Part shown: positions 10,203 to 22,168 of the stretch, one piece after another
Layout of the letters: every line of letters begins with the position of its first letter
Position numbering within the stretch: position 1 is the stretch's first letter
DNA from: Hypericum androsaemum
Lineage: Eukaryota; Streptophyta; Magnoliopsida; Malpighiales; Hypericaceae
Length of the DNA: 64,000 nt
Direction: 5' to 3'
NCBI GenBank assembly: GCA_963995505.1
Contig: OZ023186.1
Coordinates: forward strand, 3,968,001 to 4,032,000
The notes under the pieces: generated by a model
Told to the model about the DNA's origin: nothing
What the model saw: the letters and a program-made list of their open reading frames with translations, nothing else
Databases searched by the model: none
Position numbers and translations under genes: made by a program

Positions 10203-10583
10203 TCAAGTTGGTGCGTGGAGATTAACAACACCCAACTTGCGAACAAGCGCTTCAAAACGATCTTGACCAAGAGCTTTGGTAAAAAGGTCAGCCAATTGAT
10301 TGGATGTCGAAATCTTGTAAGGAGCAATCTCACTAGACTCGACTCTTTCGCGAACAAAATAGCAATCCATTTCAACATGCTTAGTACGCTCATGGTAGAC
10401 CGGATTCATGGTAATGTGAAGTGCAGCTTGATTATCACAAAACAATGGGGTAGGGCGCCGAAGGTAGATCCCTAAGTCACGGAATAGCCATCGTAACCAC
10501 AAGATCTCACTAACTGCAACAGCCATAGCACGATACTCAGCTTCAGCAGAGGATCGAGCAACAACAGGCTGCTTCTTGGTACG
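10203..10583 (-). CDS. Copia 1 polyprotein, RNase H C-terminal part
   Basis: This 127-codon stretch (with stop) is the 3' end of the copia polyprotein. It begins with [17 protein letters not shown], the start of the second conserved RNase H block, then shows [28 protein letters not shown] and DLFTKALG, and stops at 10203. The plus-strand boundary at 10583 is where the Athila-like insertion begins. The upstream half of RNase H is at 18084 and above, and the two halves are in the same frame once the duplicated GTACG is counted once. In the present chromosome this half has lost its promoter and start, so it cannot be expressed as part of the polyprotein. Confidence 0.93.
   Translation of the reverse strand, partial: RTKKQPVVARSSAEAEYRAMAVAVSEILWLRWLFRDLGIYLRRPTPLFCDNQAALHITMNPVYHERTKHVEMDCYFVRERVESSEIAPYKISTSNQLADLFTKALGQDRFEALVRKLGVVNLHAPT
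10579..10583. repeat. 5-bp target-site duplication, left copy (nested element)
   Basis: GTACG here and at 18079-18083, flanking the nested Athila-like element. Confidence 0.93.
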
Positions 10584-12239
10584 TGTGAGTGTGAAAACAT
10601 TCATTGTTTGCGTATGTTTTAGCATTGAATTCCTATCATTTCTAGTAGGTTTACGTGTTATTTGATGTTAATATCTCTTATTTCGTATTATGTTAGTTTT
10701 CGTGTAACCTCTTAATTTTTATTGTGTTTCTTTCATGTTTATTGCTAGAAGCCCTTGTAAGATGAGAGGGAGGATGTTGGTGCACCATTGGTTCGTGTTG
10801 AAGTCTATCGGAGTAGCCTAAAAGATTGACGCTTGATCGGGCACTCGAAGATGTGGGCGAGTTTGACCTCCTGTGACTTAAATGTAGATAACTTTCTCAT
10901 CCGAACACCGATGAAGGCAAACTCAGTGGCTCCGGAAAGAAGACATCCTGGGCTACACATTTGTCTCTAATGGGCTTCTTCAAATTCGAAGCCCAAAAGG
11001 GATAAAAATCACGTCCAAAGTCGAGCGTTAATTCTGCCAGCAATCTGTACGAATTTGGCCGAAAATTCAAGGACCATTATGGACCATGATTGCCTTTCTT
11101 TCTTTCACATGGCTGGGAACTTGAGTGCCTTGTATAAATAATTCTCCTTGGTGCTCCTTGTTGGAAAGAAGAGCTTTCCACCTCCAAAGTGGAGCTTTCC
11201 ACCTCCAAAGTGCTTTCCACCATCAAAAGAAAGGCTTTCCAACTCAAAAGAGAGAATATTCATCCATCCACCTTCTCTTTTGATGGATGAGTGGAGAAAA
11301 AGCTCTCATCTCATTCACTATAAATAGAGGAGGGAATTGCTCTCTTTGGAGATATCTAGTTTTTGAAGAATATAGTTGTGAGATTGAGAGTTGTGAGGAA
11401 TACCAAGGAGGAGCACCATTGGAGGAATGCTAGAAGGGAGCTTGAAGAAGGATGCTTGAGGAAGCTCTTGACCACATCTTGAGTTTTCTCTATCTCTCTC
11501 TTTAATGTTACTTTCTATCATTTTCTTGTATAAGTTTTCTTCTTGTATGAACATGACTTGTGAGTAGTTTTTCTTGTGAGTACGATGCTTTAATTATGTG
11601 ATTACTTATCTATGTTGGGTTATGGTTTGATCAACTTTCGTAGTAGTTGTCAATTGATGATCGTAATGCTTAATCTAACTTGATCACTTAGATTATGATG
11701 TTAGTTGATGATAGTGGACCGAAAGGCATTAAATTCAATGGAAGGATCAATTGACATATTCTTAGGTATTAATGAGACATCTTGATACTAAGGGATAACC
11801 CACGAGGAGTTAACTTTATAATTGAGTTTAGCTTAGTTCACGATCTAATTAATGAGCGAAAGCGTTAGTTGGTATTCGTGAACTATTCTAGCTTAGTTTT
11901 ATCGGCCTAATGAGCGAAAGCGTTAGGAGGATGCATTAGAACACTCCGGGTACTAGTTAGAACTTCATAAATAACCATGATCTTGACATAGATAGGTAGT
12001 CCATAAAAGCATCGTGCTCTCTTTATTTCATTAAGTACAAACCGTCTTTCTACATTTCTTAATTTACTTATTGTCTTGCAACCTCATATCATTCTTTACT
12101 TTACGAACTTGTTTCAATTTGGCTACATACGATTGATTGTTTCAATTTTCATGTTCTATCTCTCTCAGTTCAAGAACCTTACTTATACACTATACTATTT
12201 GTTTGTGCGTTAAATTGCTTGTCAATTTTGCGTACGTCA
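10584..12239 (+). repeat. 5' LTR of the nested Athila-like element
   Basis: TGTGAGTGTGAAAAC...GCGTACGTCA. Identical by eye to 16422-18078 except that the right copy begins TGATGAG. A TATAAATA box at 11330 and a short duplicated GAGCTTTCCACCTCCAAAG motif at about 11190-11230 may belong to the promoter region. The 78-residue ORF on the other strand (11318-11554) is repeated in the other LTR and is not considered a gene. Confidence 0.93.
11326..11336 (+). promoter_or_regulatory. Candidate TATA box of the nested element's LTR promoter
   Basis: CTATAAATAGAGG lies in the second half of each LTR (here and near 17165), a usual place for the promoter of a plant LTR element. The other CTTGTATAAATAATTC motif at about 11130 is an alternative. 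Confidence 0.5.
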
Positions 12240-12242
12240 AAT

Positions 12243-12260
12243 TGGCGCCGTCGACACGGA
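12243..12260 (+). other. Primer-binding site, tRNA-Asp type
   Basis: TGGCGCCGTCGACACGGA starts four bases after the LTR end. The TGGCGCCGT start matches the 3' end complement of plant tRNA-Asp used by Athila/Tat elements; the later half is diverged. Confidence 0.7.
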
Positions 12261-12355
12261 ACTGAGATTTTAGGACATAAAACCAAAAGTAATTGGTTTT
12301 GTGTACAGCATATTTGCTGATTTTGTGCACTCGCTTTTGCGAGTCTCTTTAGTGC

Positions 12356-14701
12356 ATGCCAAGAACCCGGAGTGCAGGACTTGGCCCTGACACAAACGCC
12401 TTACCTGAGATTGACATCAAAATACTCGAAAGGAGAATTAGGCGTGAAAGGAGAGACCAATCCAGATCCATGGCACAAAATCAGGATGATAATGACGAGG
12501 CGACCCAAGCTCTTTATGACGCTACTTTGGAAGCAACCCAAGCCCTTGCAGGTGCGCCACGAAGAAGGACCCTGCTGGAATCATCTGTTCCTACATGGAA
12601 TGGGAATCCTAATGGGTTGCAACAACCACCGATAGGAGCCCACTCATTCCAGATCCCAGCAGCCATTGTGGGATTACTGCAAAATTCTGTCCAGTTTTAT
12701 GGATTACCGAGTGAAGATCCTCAAGACCATCTTTCTCGATTCGAGGATATATGCAATATCATGAAATTTCACGGAATAGATGATGACGTCTTGAAGCTAC
12801 GTCTCTTTCACTTCTCTCTAAAGGATCGAGCTCGTGTATGGTACAACAAGTTGAAAGGAGAGACAATAAGGAGTTGGACAGACTTAGCCCATGCTTTCCT
12901 GCGAAAGTTCTTCTCCATGGCCAAGTCGGCCAAACTCTTGCAAGAAATCAACACCTTTGTCCAAAGAGATGGGGAGAGCATCTATGAAGCTTGGGAGAGA
13001 TTCACAGATCTCCAAGGAGCTTTCCCTCAACATGGCATATCACAGGAGAACCTCATGAAGATCTTCTACAATGGGTTAGATGGCCCATCTCGTGATCATA
13101 TTGATGCCTCATCTCAAGGGGTGTTCTTAAGAAATACTGCTGACGAAGCCACTCGTTTGATGGAGGAGATGGCAGAAGTCAATGGCATGTGGCCAAAGGA
13201 GCGTGCCAGAATACCACACAGAGGAGCAACCCGAGGAATACTGGAAGTGGATAGCAACACCAAGCTCGAAGCCAGGCTGGAGGCCCTTACCAGAAGATTT
13301 GAAGACCTGGCTAAAAGCAAGGAAAAGATAGCTGCGGTACAAGATGTTTGTGAACTTTGCAAAGAAAAGCATCCCACCAACAACTGTCCAGTATTGGAAG
13401 AAATTCAAGCTGTCGCTGATAGACAACCAGGAGGGTTAGGTTACTCCAACCAAAGTCAACCAAATTTCTCTCGATTTGGAAAGCAGCCATACAACACCGA
13501 CACCCAACAAGAACCCAAAAAGCCATACTTGGGAGATCAAGTCAAAACAATGGGAGAAAAGATCGACCAATTGGTAGGGAACCAAGTCAACATCTTCTCA
13601 AAGATTGACCAATTAGTCGGAGTAATCCAGCAGTCTATTCAACAACAATCTATAACTGTACAACGGATGGATCGTTGTGAGGAGCGTCAAAAAGAATTTG
13701 AGACATATCTAAAGGGGCAGGCCACGCAACTCAAGAAGATGGAAATTGAACTTGGAAATTTGGCTGCAGCAAACACTCAAAGGCAAATAGGTTCTCTACC
13801 CAGCAACACGGAGTCCAACCCGCGAGGACAAGTGATGGCCATCACATTAAGGAGTGTGGACGAGGATGATGAACCATATATTCCTCCACCACCTTATGTC
13901 CCTCCACCTCCATTCCCTCAAAGACTCTGGAGAAAGCCTTCACTTGAGAATAAGTCCTCTCCAAAAGAGCATTCCGAACCGATCAAGCCAGCCATAGAGA
14001 AGGAGGTAGTTACTGAAAAGAAGGAGCAACTAGCCTATATCAGTGAAAAAAAGAATTCTTATGTTCCTCCACCATCACCTCAACAAGTCAAGAATGAAGC
14101 AGTGATCGATGAAGAGGCCCTTGAATTTATAATGACAATGGAAGACATTCAAAGCCATGTCTCTTTCTTGGAGATGTTAGAAAAAAAGCCACAATATGCT
14201 GAATTTCTGAAGGAAATCATCACAAGGAAGAAGAGGCGGAATGATGGCAAGACGACCCCTTTGGTAGAAAATGACATGCCACCAAAACTAAAAGATCCAG
14301 GGAGTTTCACAATTCCTTGCACTATTAACAGTGTTCAGTTTCCGCATTGCTTATGTGATTTGGGTGCCAATATTAATCTTATGCCTTTGGCTACTTTCAG
14401 GAAACTCAAATTAGGGGATGTCAAACCAACACCTTTCAGGCTTCAGCTGGCTGATCAAACTATGAAGAAACCTCTCGGGATTATAGAAGATGTGATAATC
14501 ATGGTCGACAAGTCGCCCATACCTGTAGATTTTGTGGTGCTGGACTATGCTACTAATGAAAGTTACCCACTGATTCTGGGACGTCCATTCCTCAACACTT
14601 GTCATGCAATAGTGGATGTTCACAATGGCAAGCTACTTCTCCGCATAGGCCCAGATGAAATAGAGTTTCAAGTAACTGATAGGAACCTCCGTCCACCGTA
14701 A
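12356..14701 (+). CDS. Gag-protease polyprotein of the nested Athila-like element
   Basis: An uninterrupted 781-residue frame. Residues about 105-250 form a Ty3-type gag domain (PF03732-like) with FEDICNIMKFHGIDDDVLKL, DRARVWYNKL and LRKFFS. A short zinc knuckle CELCKEKHPTNNC (CX2CX3HX4C) lies near residues 331-343. A long glutamine- and proline-rich linker follows, with coiled-coil-like stretches (KIDQLVGNQ repeats) and proline clusters. The aspartic protease is near residue 665 with CDLGANINLMP, the Athila-type DLGA active site, and closes with LILGRPFL. The frame stops soon after the protease at a TAA, with no RT. The first ATG is 116 bases after the LTR and starts MPRTRSAGL, a plausible start. 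Gag packages RNA and the protease cleaves gag; pol must come from elsewhere. Confidence 0.92.
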   Translation: MPRTRSAGLGPDTNALPEIDIKILERRIRRERRDQSRSMAQNQDDNDEATQALYDATLEATQALAGAPRRRTLLESSVPTWNGNPNGLQQPPIGAHSFQIPAAIVGLLQNSVQFYGLPSEDPQDHLSRFEDICNIMKFHGIDDDVLKLRLFHFSLKDRARVWYNKLKGETIRSWTDLAHAFLRKFFSMAKSAKLLQEINTFVQRDGESIYEAWERFTDLQGAFPQHGISQENLMKIFYNGLDGPSRDHIDASSQGVFLRNTADEATRLMEEMAEVNGMWPKERARIPHRGATRGILEVDSNTKLEARLEALTRRFEDLAKSKEKIAAVQDVCELCKEKHPTNNCPVLEEIQAVADRQPGGLGYSNQSQPNFSRFGKQPYNTDTQQEPKKPYLGDQVKTMGEKIDQLVGNQVNIFSKIDQLVGVIQQSIQQQSITVQRMDRCEERQKEFETYLKGQATQLKKMEIELGNLAAANTQRQIGSLPSNTESNPRGQVMAITLRSVDEDDEPYIPPPPYVPPPPFPQRLWRKPSLENKSSPKEHSEPIKPAIEKEVVTEKKEQLAYISEKKNSYVPPPSPQQVKNEAVIDEEALEFIMTMEDIQSHVSFLEMLEKKPQYAEFLKEIITRKKRRNDGKTTPLVENDMPPKLKDPGSFTIPCTINSVQFPHCLCDLGANINLMPLATFRKLKLGDVKPTPFRLQLADQTMKKPLGIIEDVIIMVDKSPIPVDFVVLDYATNESYPLILGRPFLNTCHAIVDVHNGKLLLRIGPDEIEFQVTDRNLRPP

Positions 14702-16421
14702 TGCCAAAGGGAGTAATAAAGTCAAGCTACCGACTCTAAATTAGCACGTTTAGTAGTTAATTTTTCTTTATTTTGTGTTTGCTTCAGTATCATTATGTTG
14801 ATTTAGTATTTAATGGTCTTAGCAGGAGGTTTAGAGAAGAGGAAAACTAAGTTTCAAATGGAGCTCGCCAGTCTATAACACCACCGACCTTCCCCACCAC
14901 CTCCTTCTCGCGATTGACAGGGCAGTACAACTCCTCTCCTCTGCTCACTTCTGTTATGTGTCTGCTCTGTGCCTCGTGATGTTTATGATTGCATTTTGTG
15001 ATGTTGTTGGTGTCTTTCCCCCACATTGAGGACAATGTGTCATTTAAGTGTGGGGGTGAGAGGTTCCACATAGAAATGATTTGATGAGTATAGCATAATT
15101 TTTTCAAAATTTGACCCCTCTCAAAATTATTAAACTTATGTTAGAAGATTGCCACATACCTAGTTAGGGATTGAACTCAAGCACTAAGATTAGAAACTTG
15201 TAAAAACTTCACCCTCGGTTGTTTAGACTTATGGTCTCACTATGTAGATTTGACTAGAGGGTTGACGAGTGACCTTGTGAGGAACTTTGAGCCGAAGGAG
15301 GAGACAACCGTCTTCATTTATTCATGAGGTGCCTACTTGAGTTCGGTTGATTGAGGTATCCGACTAGTACTTGACATAGTCTTGGTTGTGTGTGCGTTAG
15401 TGGGATGACGGGGGCAAATTTCTTTGACATTAAGCCCAGAGCTGTAGAGATAAAAATCCCTTGAATCCATTGCTTTAACCCATTGAGCCTAGCCATTCTT
15501 TGATCATATTATATGTAAGCCAACTTTAAGCCTTATACCTACTATCCTCCCGACTTTTGGTCATTTGATCCGTGGAAGCATAGGTTGGGGATAATATGTA
15601 TTGGGATTAGCTGAAAACTTGGTGTTGATATGGGCTTAATCTGTTTGTGATTTGGATAATTGAAAAAAAAAACATCGAGTTGTTGCCTAGTAAATGTCAA
15701 GTTTGTGAAAAAAAAAATGAAAAAAAAGAAGAAAAGAAGAAGAAGAAATGAAATGAAAAGTGGTGAAAAAGAGAAGTAAAAAAATGGAATAAGGCATGAA
15801 TAAGATGGCATGACTCGATCTACACGGTCTTAGGAAATGGGTGAATTGGGGAGTGTGCTTGAATTGTTTATGGTGAGGATGTTTAGAATAGACGAGTGAC
15901 TAGTTTGCATTTGTACAATGTCCTCGGATTGGGTGGTTTAACTACTATCCAGATATTTTATCTCACCTGTACCTCAGCCCCATTACAACCCGAATGAAAG
16001 TCCCCCTGATCATAAGCAATCTCACGACTTTGAGACATTGTTGAGTAGGACGTCGGATACTTTGAAAAAAATCGGCCATGTACGTGAGAGATAGGAAGTT
16101 AACCACTTACAAATTGCGAGCGAAAAATTTCCGAACCGCTGAGTGGTCAACCTTCTAGTGTATTTTACATAGTGTTAATACTTGGTTAAATAATCTAGAG
16201 GTGAGGTGTCTACCGGTTCTTACTTTTTGTGTTTTGGTTAATAAACTAGCTAGGTTATAGGGTGATCTGTTGATGTGAGTTTGAGATTTTGAGGGGAGTT
16301 AAATTTTGAATTAATCATGCCAAGTCTTTCCCTTATTGCGTTTTGATTTCTCTTGGGATGTTGTTTAGTATTCCATGGTTGAGTTTGCTTGAGGACAAGC
16401 AATGATTCAAGTATGGGGGTG
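14702..16421 (+). other. Non-coding 3' half of the nested element with two purine tracts
   Basis: No reading frame with a recognisable domain. Two similar motifs occur: TTGAGGACAATGTGTCATTT followed by AAGTGTGGGGGTG (about 15026-15057), and TTGAGGACAAGCAATGATTC followed by AAGTATGGGGGTG (16389-16421). The second abuts the 3' LTR and is the polypurine tract; the first looks like an internal copy. A homopurine block (AAAAAAAGAAGAAAAGAAGA and flanks) lies at 15705-15785. Confidence 0.75.
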
Positions 16422-18078
16422 TGATGAGTGTGAAAACATTCATTGTTTGCGTATGTTTTAGCATTGAATTCCTATCATTTCTAGTAGGTTTACGTGTTAT
16501 TTGATGTTAATATCTCTTATTTCGTATTATGTTAGTTTTCGTGTAACCTCTTAATTTTTATTGTGTTTCTTTCATGTTTATTGCTAGAAGCCCTTGTAAG
16601 ATGAGAGGGAGGATGTTGGTGCACCATTGGTTCGTGTTGAAGTCTATCGGAGTAGCCTAAAAGATTGACGCTTGATCGGGCACTCGAAGATGTGGGCGAG
16701 TTTGACCTCCTGTGACTTAAATGTAGATAACTTTCTCATCCGAACACCGATGAAGGCAAACTCAGTGGCTCCGGAAAGAAGACATCCTGGGCTACACATT
16801 TGTCTCTAATGGGCTTCTTCAAATTCGAAGCCCAAAAGGGATAAAAATCACGTCCAAAGTCGAGCGTTAATTCTGCCAGCAATCTGTACGAATTTGGCCG
16901 AAAATTCAAGGACCATTATGGACCATGATTGCCTTTCTTTCTTTCACATGGCTGGGAACTTGAGTGCCTTGTATAAATAATTCTCCTTGGTGCTCCTTGT
17001 TGGAAAGAAGAGCTTTCCACCTCCAAAGTGGAGCTTTCCACCTCCAAAGTGCTTTCCACCATCAAAAGAAAGGCTTTCCAACTCAAAAGAGAGAATATTC
17101 ATCCATCCACCTTCTCTTTTGATGGATGAGTGGAGAAAAAGCTCTCATCTCATTCACTATAAATAGAGGAGGGAATTGCTCTCTTTGGAGATATCTAGTT
17201 TTTGAAGAATATAGTTGTGAGATTGAGAGTTGTGAGGAATACCAAGGAGGAGCACCATTGGAGGAATGCTAGAAGGGAGCTTGAAGAAGGATGCTTGAGG
17301 AAGCTCTTGACCACATCTTGAGTTTTCTCTATCTCTCTCTTTAATGTTACTTTCTATCATTTTCTTGTATAAGTTTTCTTCTTGTATGAACATGACTTGT
17401 GAGTAGTTTTTCTTGTGAGTACGATGCTTTAATTATGTGATTACTTATCTATGTTGGGTTATGGTTTGATCAACTTTCGTAGTAGTTGTCAATTGATGAT
17501 CGTAATGCTTAATCTAACTTGATCACTTAGATTATGATGTTAGTTGATGATAGTGGACCGAAAGGCATTAAATTCAATGGAAGGATCAATTGACATATTC
17601 TTAGGTATTAATGAGACATCTTGATACTAAGGGATAACCCACGAGGAGTTAACTTTATAATTGAGTTTAGCTTAGTTCACGATCTAATTAATGAGCGAAA
17701 GCGTTAGTTGGTATTCGTGAACTATTCTAGCTTAGTTTTATCGGCCTAATGAGCGAAAGCGTTAGGAGGATGCATTAGAACACTCCGGGTACTAGTTAGA
17801 ACTTCATAAATAACCATGATCTTGACATAGATAGGTAGTCCATAAAAGCATCGTGCTCTCTTTATTTCATTAAGTACAAACCGTCTTTCTACATTTCTTA
17901 ATTTACTTATTGTCTTGCAACCTCATATCATTCTTTACTTTACGAACTTGTTTCAATTTGGCTACATACGATTGATTGTTTCAATTTTCATGTTCTATCT
18001 CTCTCAGTTCAAGAACCTTACTTATACACTATACTATTTGTTTGTGCGTTAAATTGCTTGTCAATTTTGCGTACGTCA
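16422..18078 (+). repeat. 3' LTR of the nested Athila-like element
   Basis: TGATGAGTGTGAAAAC...GCGTACGTCA, 1,657 bp. Same sequence as the 5' LTR apart from one extra base near the start, followed directly by GTACG at 18079. Confidence 0.93.
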
Positions 18079-18083
18079 GTACG

Positions 18084-21000
18084 CCAGGACACAGGCGAAC
18101 CACCAAAACACATAAGATAACCCGTCCGAGAACGTCGAGTCATCGGGCAACCACCCCAATCAGCATCACAATAGGCTGTCAGCTCAAAATTAGGGTCATT
18201 ATTGAGAAGTATACCTTGGCCAGGCGTTGTTTTTAAATACCGGAGCACCCGATCGGTAGCCTGAATATGCTCGATGTTAGGCTGCTCCACAAATTGACTT
18301 AATATGTTCACTGCATACGCAATGTCGGGGCGGGTCACCGTTAAGTACATAAACTTGCCAATGAGACATCGATAACGGCTGCGTTCAGCAACCACTTCAC
18401 CTCCTGTCTGCAATCGGTGATTCTGCTCGATGGGAAAGTGACAAGGGCGAGCATCATTTTTTCTGCAATCTTTAAGAATGTCAATAGTATACTTGCGTTG
18501 ACTTAGAACCAAACCCTTGGAAGTAGTGGCTGCTTCAATGCCCAAGAAATATTTAAGGACTCCCAAGTCTTTAATGCCAAATTGATTTTGAAGATGTCCT
18601 TTGGTTGATTCAAGTATGGGAACATGATTGCCGACGAGAATAACATCATCAACGTAGACCAACAAGATGAGAACCTGCTGCCCTCGCCGATAGATAAACA
18701 TGGCATGATCAGCTCGAGATCGAGCGAAACCCAAATGCAAGAGGAAAGACGTCAGCTTGCTATACCAAGAGCGTGATGCTTGCTTCAATCCATACAATGA
18801 TTTCTTTAAGCGGCATACACGTGAATCACCAGGCTTGGCAAATCCTTGCGGGACTCGCATGTATACTTCCTCGACGAGATCACCATGAAGGAAAGCATTA
18901 TTTACATCCAATTGATGTATGAGCCAGCCTCGCTTAACAGCCATTGCAAGTAAACACCGCACGGAAACCACCTTTGCAACCGGGGCAAAAGTCTCATGAT
19001 AATCCACCCCTTCAACCTGCTTAAACCCACGAGCCACCAATCGAGCTTTGTATCGCTCAATCGTGCCATCAGGATGAAACTTGATCTTGTACACCCACTT
19101 GGAGTCAACTGCATTCTTGCCCCGAGGTAAATGGACAAGCGTCCAAGTCCCGTTGGATTCAAGGGCAGCGATCTCTTGTTGCATAGCTGTCCGCCAACAT
19201 TGGTGTTTTACAGCTTCAAAGTAATTACGAGGCTCGGTGTGGGAACTTAGAGCACATAGATAAACCTGATGAGCACGTGAGAAACGCTTATAACGGATAA
19301 ATTGAGCCATGGGATATAAATTCGATTTACCTGACGAAGTGGTAGGTGGCGGGGATGGCTCGTTGGTATGCACTGGGACAAGCGAAGGGGGTAATGTAAC
19401 TTGATAATCTTCAAGACAAGTTGATGCTTGACGGTGTCGTTCACTCCGACGTGGTTGTATCGGGACAATAGAAGTATCCTCACTCTCCGAACTTTGTGGA
19501 TTTGCTGGTGAATCCCCGTTTGATTCTAGTGGAGCGACTGGTTGCCCATGTATTTCCTCAATTGGCATTTCATCAATTGGGACAGGCTGAGTTGAACTAG
19601 GACAGCTTGTTATAGCAGGTGATTGTATGTCCTCTACCCTTTCACCATGATCCATTGTCGGGGTAGGGTTCTTGTGATATGGAAACACATCTTCGACAAA
19701 AGTTACATCTCGAGAGACATGAAACTTCTTGCTCCTGGGATCGTAGACCCGATAACCCTTTTGATTGAAAGGGTAGCCAACAAACACGCAAGGACAGCTG
19801 CGCTCATCAAACTTGTCAGTTCGTACATGATTGTGCATATAGACAAGACATCCAAAAATACGAAGATGATCATAACGAACTGCTCGACCAAAAATTACTT
19901 CGTAAGGTGTCTTGTGTTGAATAGCGCGGGAAGGCGTGCGATTAATCAGATAAGTGGCTGCTTGTATGCATTCGCCCCAGAATCGAATCGGGAGATTTGT
20001 CTGGAAGCGTAATGCTCGAGCTACCTCAAGAACATGGCGATGCTTCCGCTCAACAACCCCATTTTGCTGAGGGGTATATGGGCAGGAAGTTTGTAATATG
20101 ATGCCGCGATCTTCATAGTAACGCCGCATCTCATTGGAACAGAATTCTGATCCATTGTCAGATTGAATCCTCTTGACATTCACTCCAAATTGAGTGTTAA
20201 TCATGTTGCAAAAACTCTGTAGGTGCCTTGTAACTTCAGATTTTACCTTCATGAGGAAAGTCCAAACTCCCCTACTAAAGTCATCGATGATAGTTAAGAA
20301 GTAATGAGCACCAATTGTCGAAGGAGTCTGGTACGGCCCCCAGATATCACAATGGACTAAGTCAAAACATGCTCGTATCTTAATATCACTCTTGGGAAAA
20401 GACAATTGTGTGTGTTTTGCACGAAAACAAGAATCACAATGACCAGAAATTGCAGAAAAATCCAAATTCTTGAATAAAAACATATGCTTCATCTTTTCAA
20501 TAGGAACATGTCCGAGACGATGATGCCACCTCTTGGCGTCCAAAACTGAATCTGCCGATAACACAACCCCCTTTCGCATGTCCTCGAAGTAGTACAAGCC
20601 ATCCCGTTGCCTACCCACTCCAATCGGGCTCCTCGAAGTTAAGTCCTGAATGACACAATAATCAGCATAAAACGTTATTGAGCAGTTGAGATCTTTGGTC
20701 AATTTACTCACTGACAGTAAATTGCATTGAAATAATGGTATATGTAGCACATTCTTCAATGGAACATGCGGATTGAGTTGGGTATTGCCCATGCCAGTGA
20801 CAGGAATTTCATCACCATTCGGAATTCTAACGGGAGGATGAACTATGTCAACGTTCTCATCCAGCAAATCTTCCCTGCTACACGTGATATGGTCGGTAGC
20901 ACCCGAATCTATCACCCAAAACTTATCAAGATTAATCTTACCAGCCATATTAGCAGAGGGATCCGAAGCTGGAGTGATCGGTGGAGCCTCCGATTGGCTC

Positions 21001-22100
21001 ACTCGTCCTGCTAACTGACGGAGAAGGATATTCACCTGTTCTGGTGTGAGACCATTCACAGCCTGCTCGTTTTGGCTCACTTGAGCTGCCCATGGCTGAG
21101 GTCGGACACCATTTGAATCTCTTCCCTTGGTATTTGGTCGATTAAATCCGGTGCCTTGAGATCGACCTGACCCACTCCCTAAGTTGTTCTTTCTCCAACC
21201 TGTCGGATAACCAACGATCTCAAAACAGGCATCAACAAGATGACCAGTCTTACCACAATGGGAACATTTTGGGCGGTTCCCTTCTCGTCCATCTCTGAGG
21301 CCTCGTGCATCCTGATTGCGAGTCTGGAAAGCTACCGATTCAGTAGCAGAATGGCGAGCCGCTGAGATGCTTCTTTGTTGCTCGTCCTCAGCAACAAGAT
21401 GATATGCTACGCCAATACTGGGAACGGGTTGAGTACTGAGAATTTGTGTCTCGACAGTGGCAAAAGTCTCATCCAACCCCATAAGGAAATCGTATAGATA
21501 TTCCTTTTCACGAATCTCCAAAACCTGCTTCTTCAGATTGTAGGTACAGCCATTGCAAGAGCATACAGGTAAAGGTGTGATGTCCTGCGCTTCATCCCAA
21601 AGGCCTTTCAGTTTAGTATAATAAGCGGATACAGATAACTTATCTTGACGAAGAGTTGCAATCGCTCGTCGAAGTTCGAAAGCGCGTGGAGCACTGCCCT
21701 TTCCAAACCTCTCCACGAGATCAGTCCGGATTTCGTGTGCAGTTCGGGCACTCCGCACGCTGCTACGCACATCCTTCTCCATGGATGATTTCAGCCATCC
21801 TCTGACCATTGCATCAGCTCGTACCCAATACTTGTGGTCGTCCGAATCTGTTGCTGGCTTGGGAAGGGTTTCGTCAACGAAACTGAATTTGTTCTTTGCG
21901 TAAAGAACTATACTCATGTCACTAACCCACTCGCCATAATTACCTTCAGTTAGACGATCCACGACATGCACCTGACTGGGGCCATCTGAAGGGTGAATAT
22001 AGTATGGCGACATGGTGTTGATGTTGCCAGTAACGAAGAGATCCCCACCGGAATTTTGTGAAGCAATGGGGGTAGCCACAACGGAACTTGAATCAGACAT
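18084..22100 (-). CDS. Copia 1 polyprotein, gag to RNase H N-terminal part
   Basis: An open frame of 1,339 codons, starting at the ATG 22098-22100 (68 bases after the primer-binding site). It carries gag (residues about 40-250), a zinc knuckle CSHCGKTGHLVDAC (about 280), protease WVIDSGATDH (about 395), the pre-integrase HHRLGHVP motif, an integrase core starting near 583 (HCDIWGPY, then IIDDFSR and QNGVVERKHRH), and reverse transcriptase with LDVNNAFLHGDL and YVDDVILVGN (about 1148). It ends in RNase H at SRTGYLMCFGGSPVSWRT, where the nested element enters. No stop or frameshift was found in it, so copia 1 appears to have been intact before it was split. Now it reads on into the inserted LTR and stops there. 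Confidence 0.95.
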
Positions 22101-22156
22101 ATTTAGTGTTTAGAGAAAGTTTCGGGCAGCAGAAGCAATAGGAAAGAAGATCTAAA

Positions 22157-22168
22157 GCTCTGATACCA
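22157..22168 (-). other. Copia 1 primer-binding site (initiator Met tRNA)
   Basis: TGGTATCAGAGC on the minus strand, immediately next to the LTR end at 22169. Confidence 0.92.

Larger units (their letters stand above)
10584..18078 (+). mobile_element. Athila-like gag-protease-only LTR retrotransposon, nested in copia 1
   Basis: LTRs of 1,656 bp (10584-12239) and 1,657 bp (16422-18078) show only a single one-base length difference near their start on my reading. They flank a 4.2-kb interior and are bordered by the 5-bp duplication GTACG. Termini are TG...CA. A tRNA-Asp-type primer-binding site lies at 12243. One ORF (12356-14701) supplies gag and protease, and no reverse transcriptase, RNase H or integrase follows. 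Two GAGGACAA...AAGTGTGGGGG-like tracts (15030-15060, 16391-16421) are typical of the Athila group. Near-identical LTRs mean a very recent insertion, so an autonomous partner must supply pol. Confidence 0.93.

Noticed and set aside
11318..11554. 78-residue minus-strand frame, also present identically at 17157-17393
   Set aside because: It lies within the LTRs of the nested element on the opposite strand; its identity reflects LTR identity, not a conserved gene.
20766..21014. Plus-strand frames inside the copia 1 coding region
   Set aside because: They overlap the well-supported minus-strand polyprotein and show no domain.
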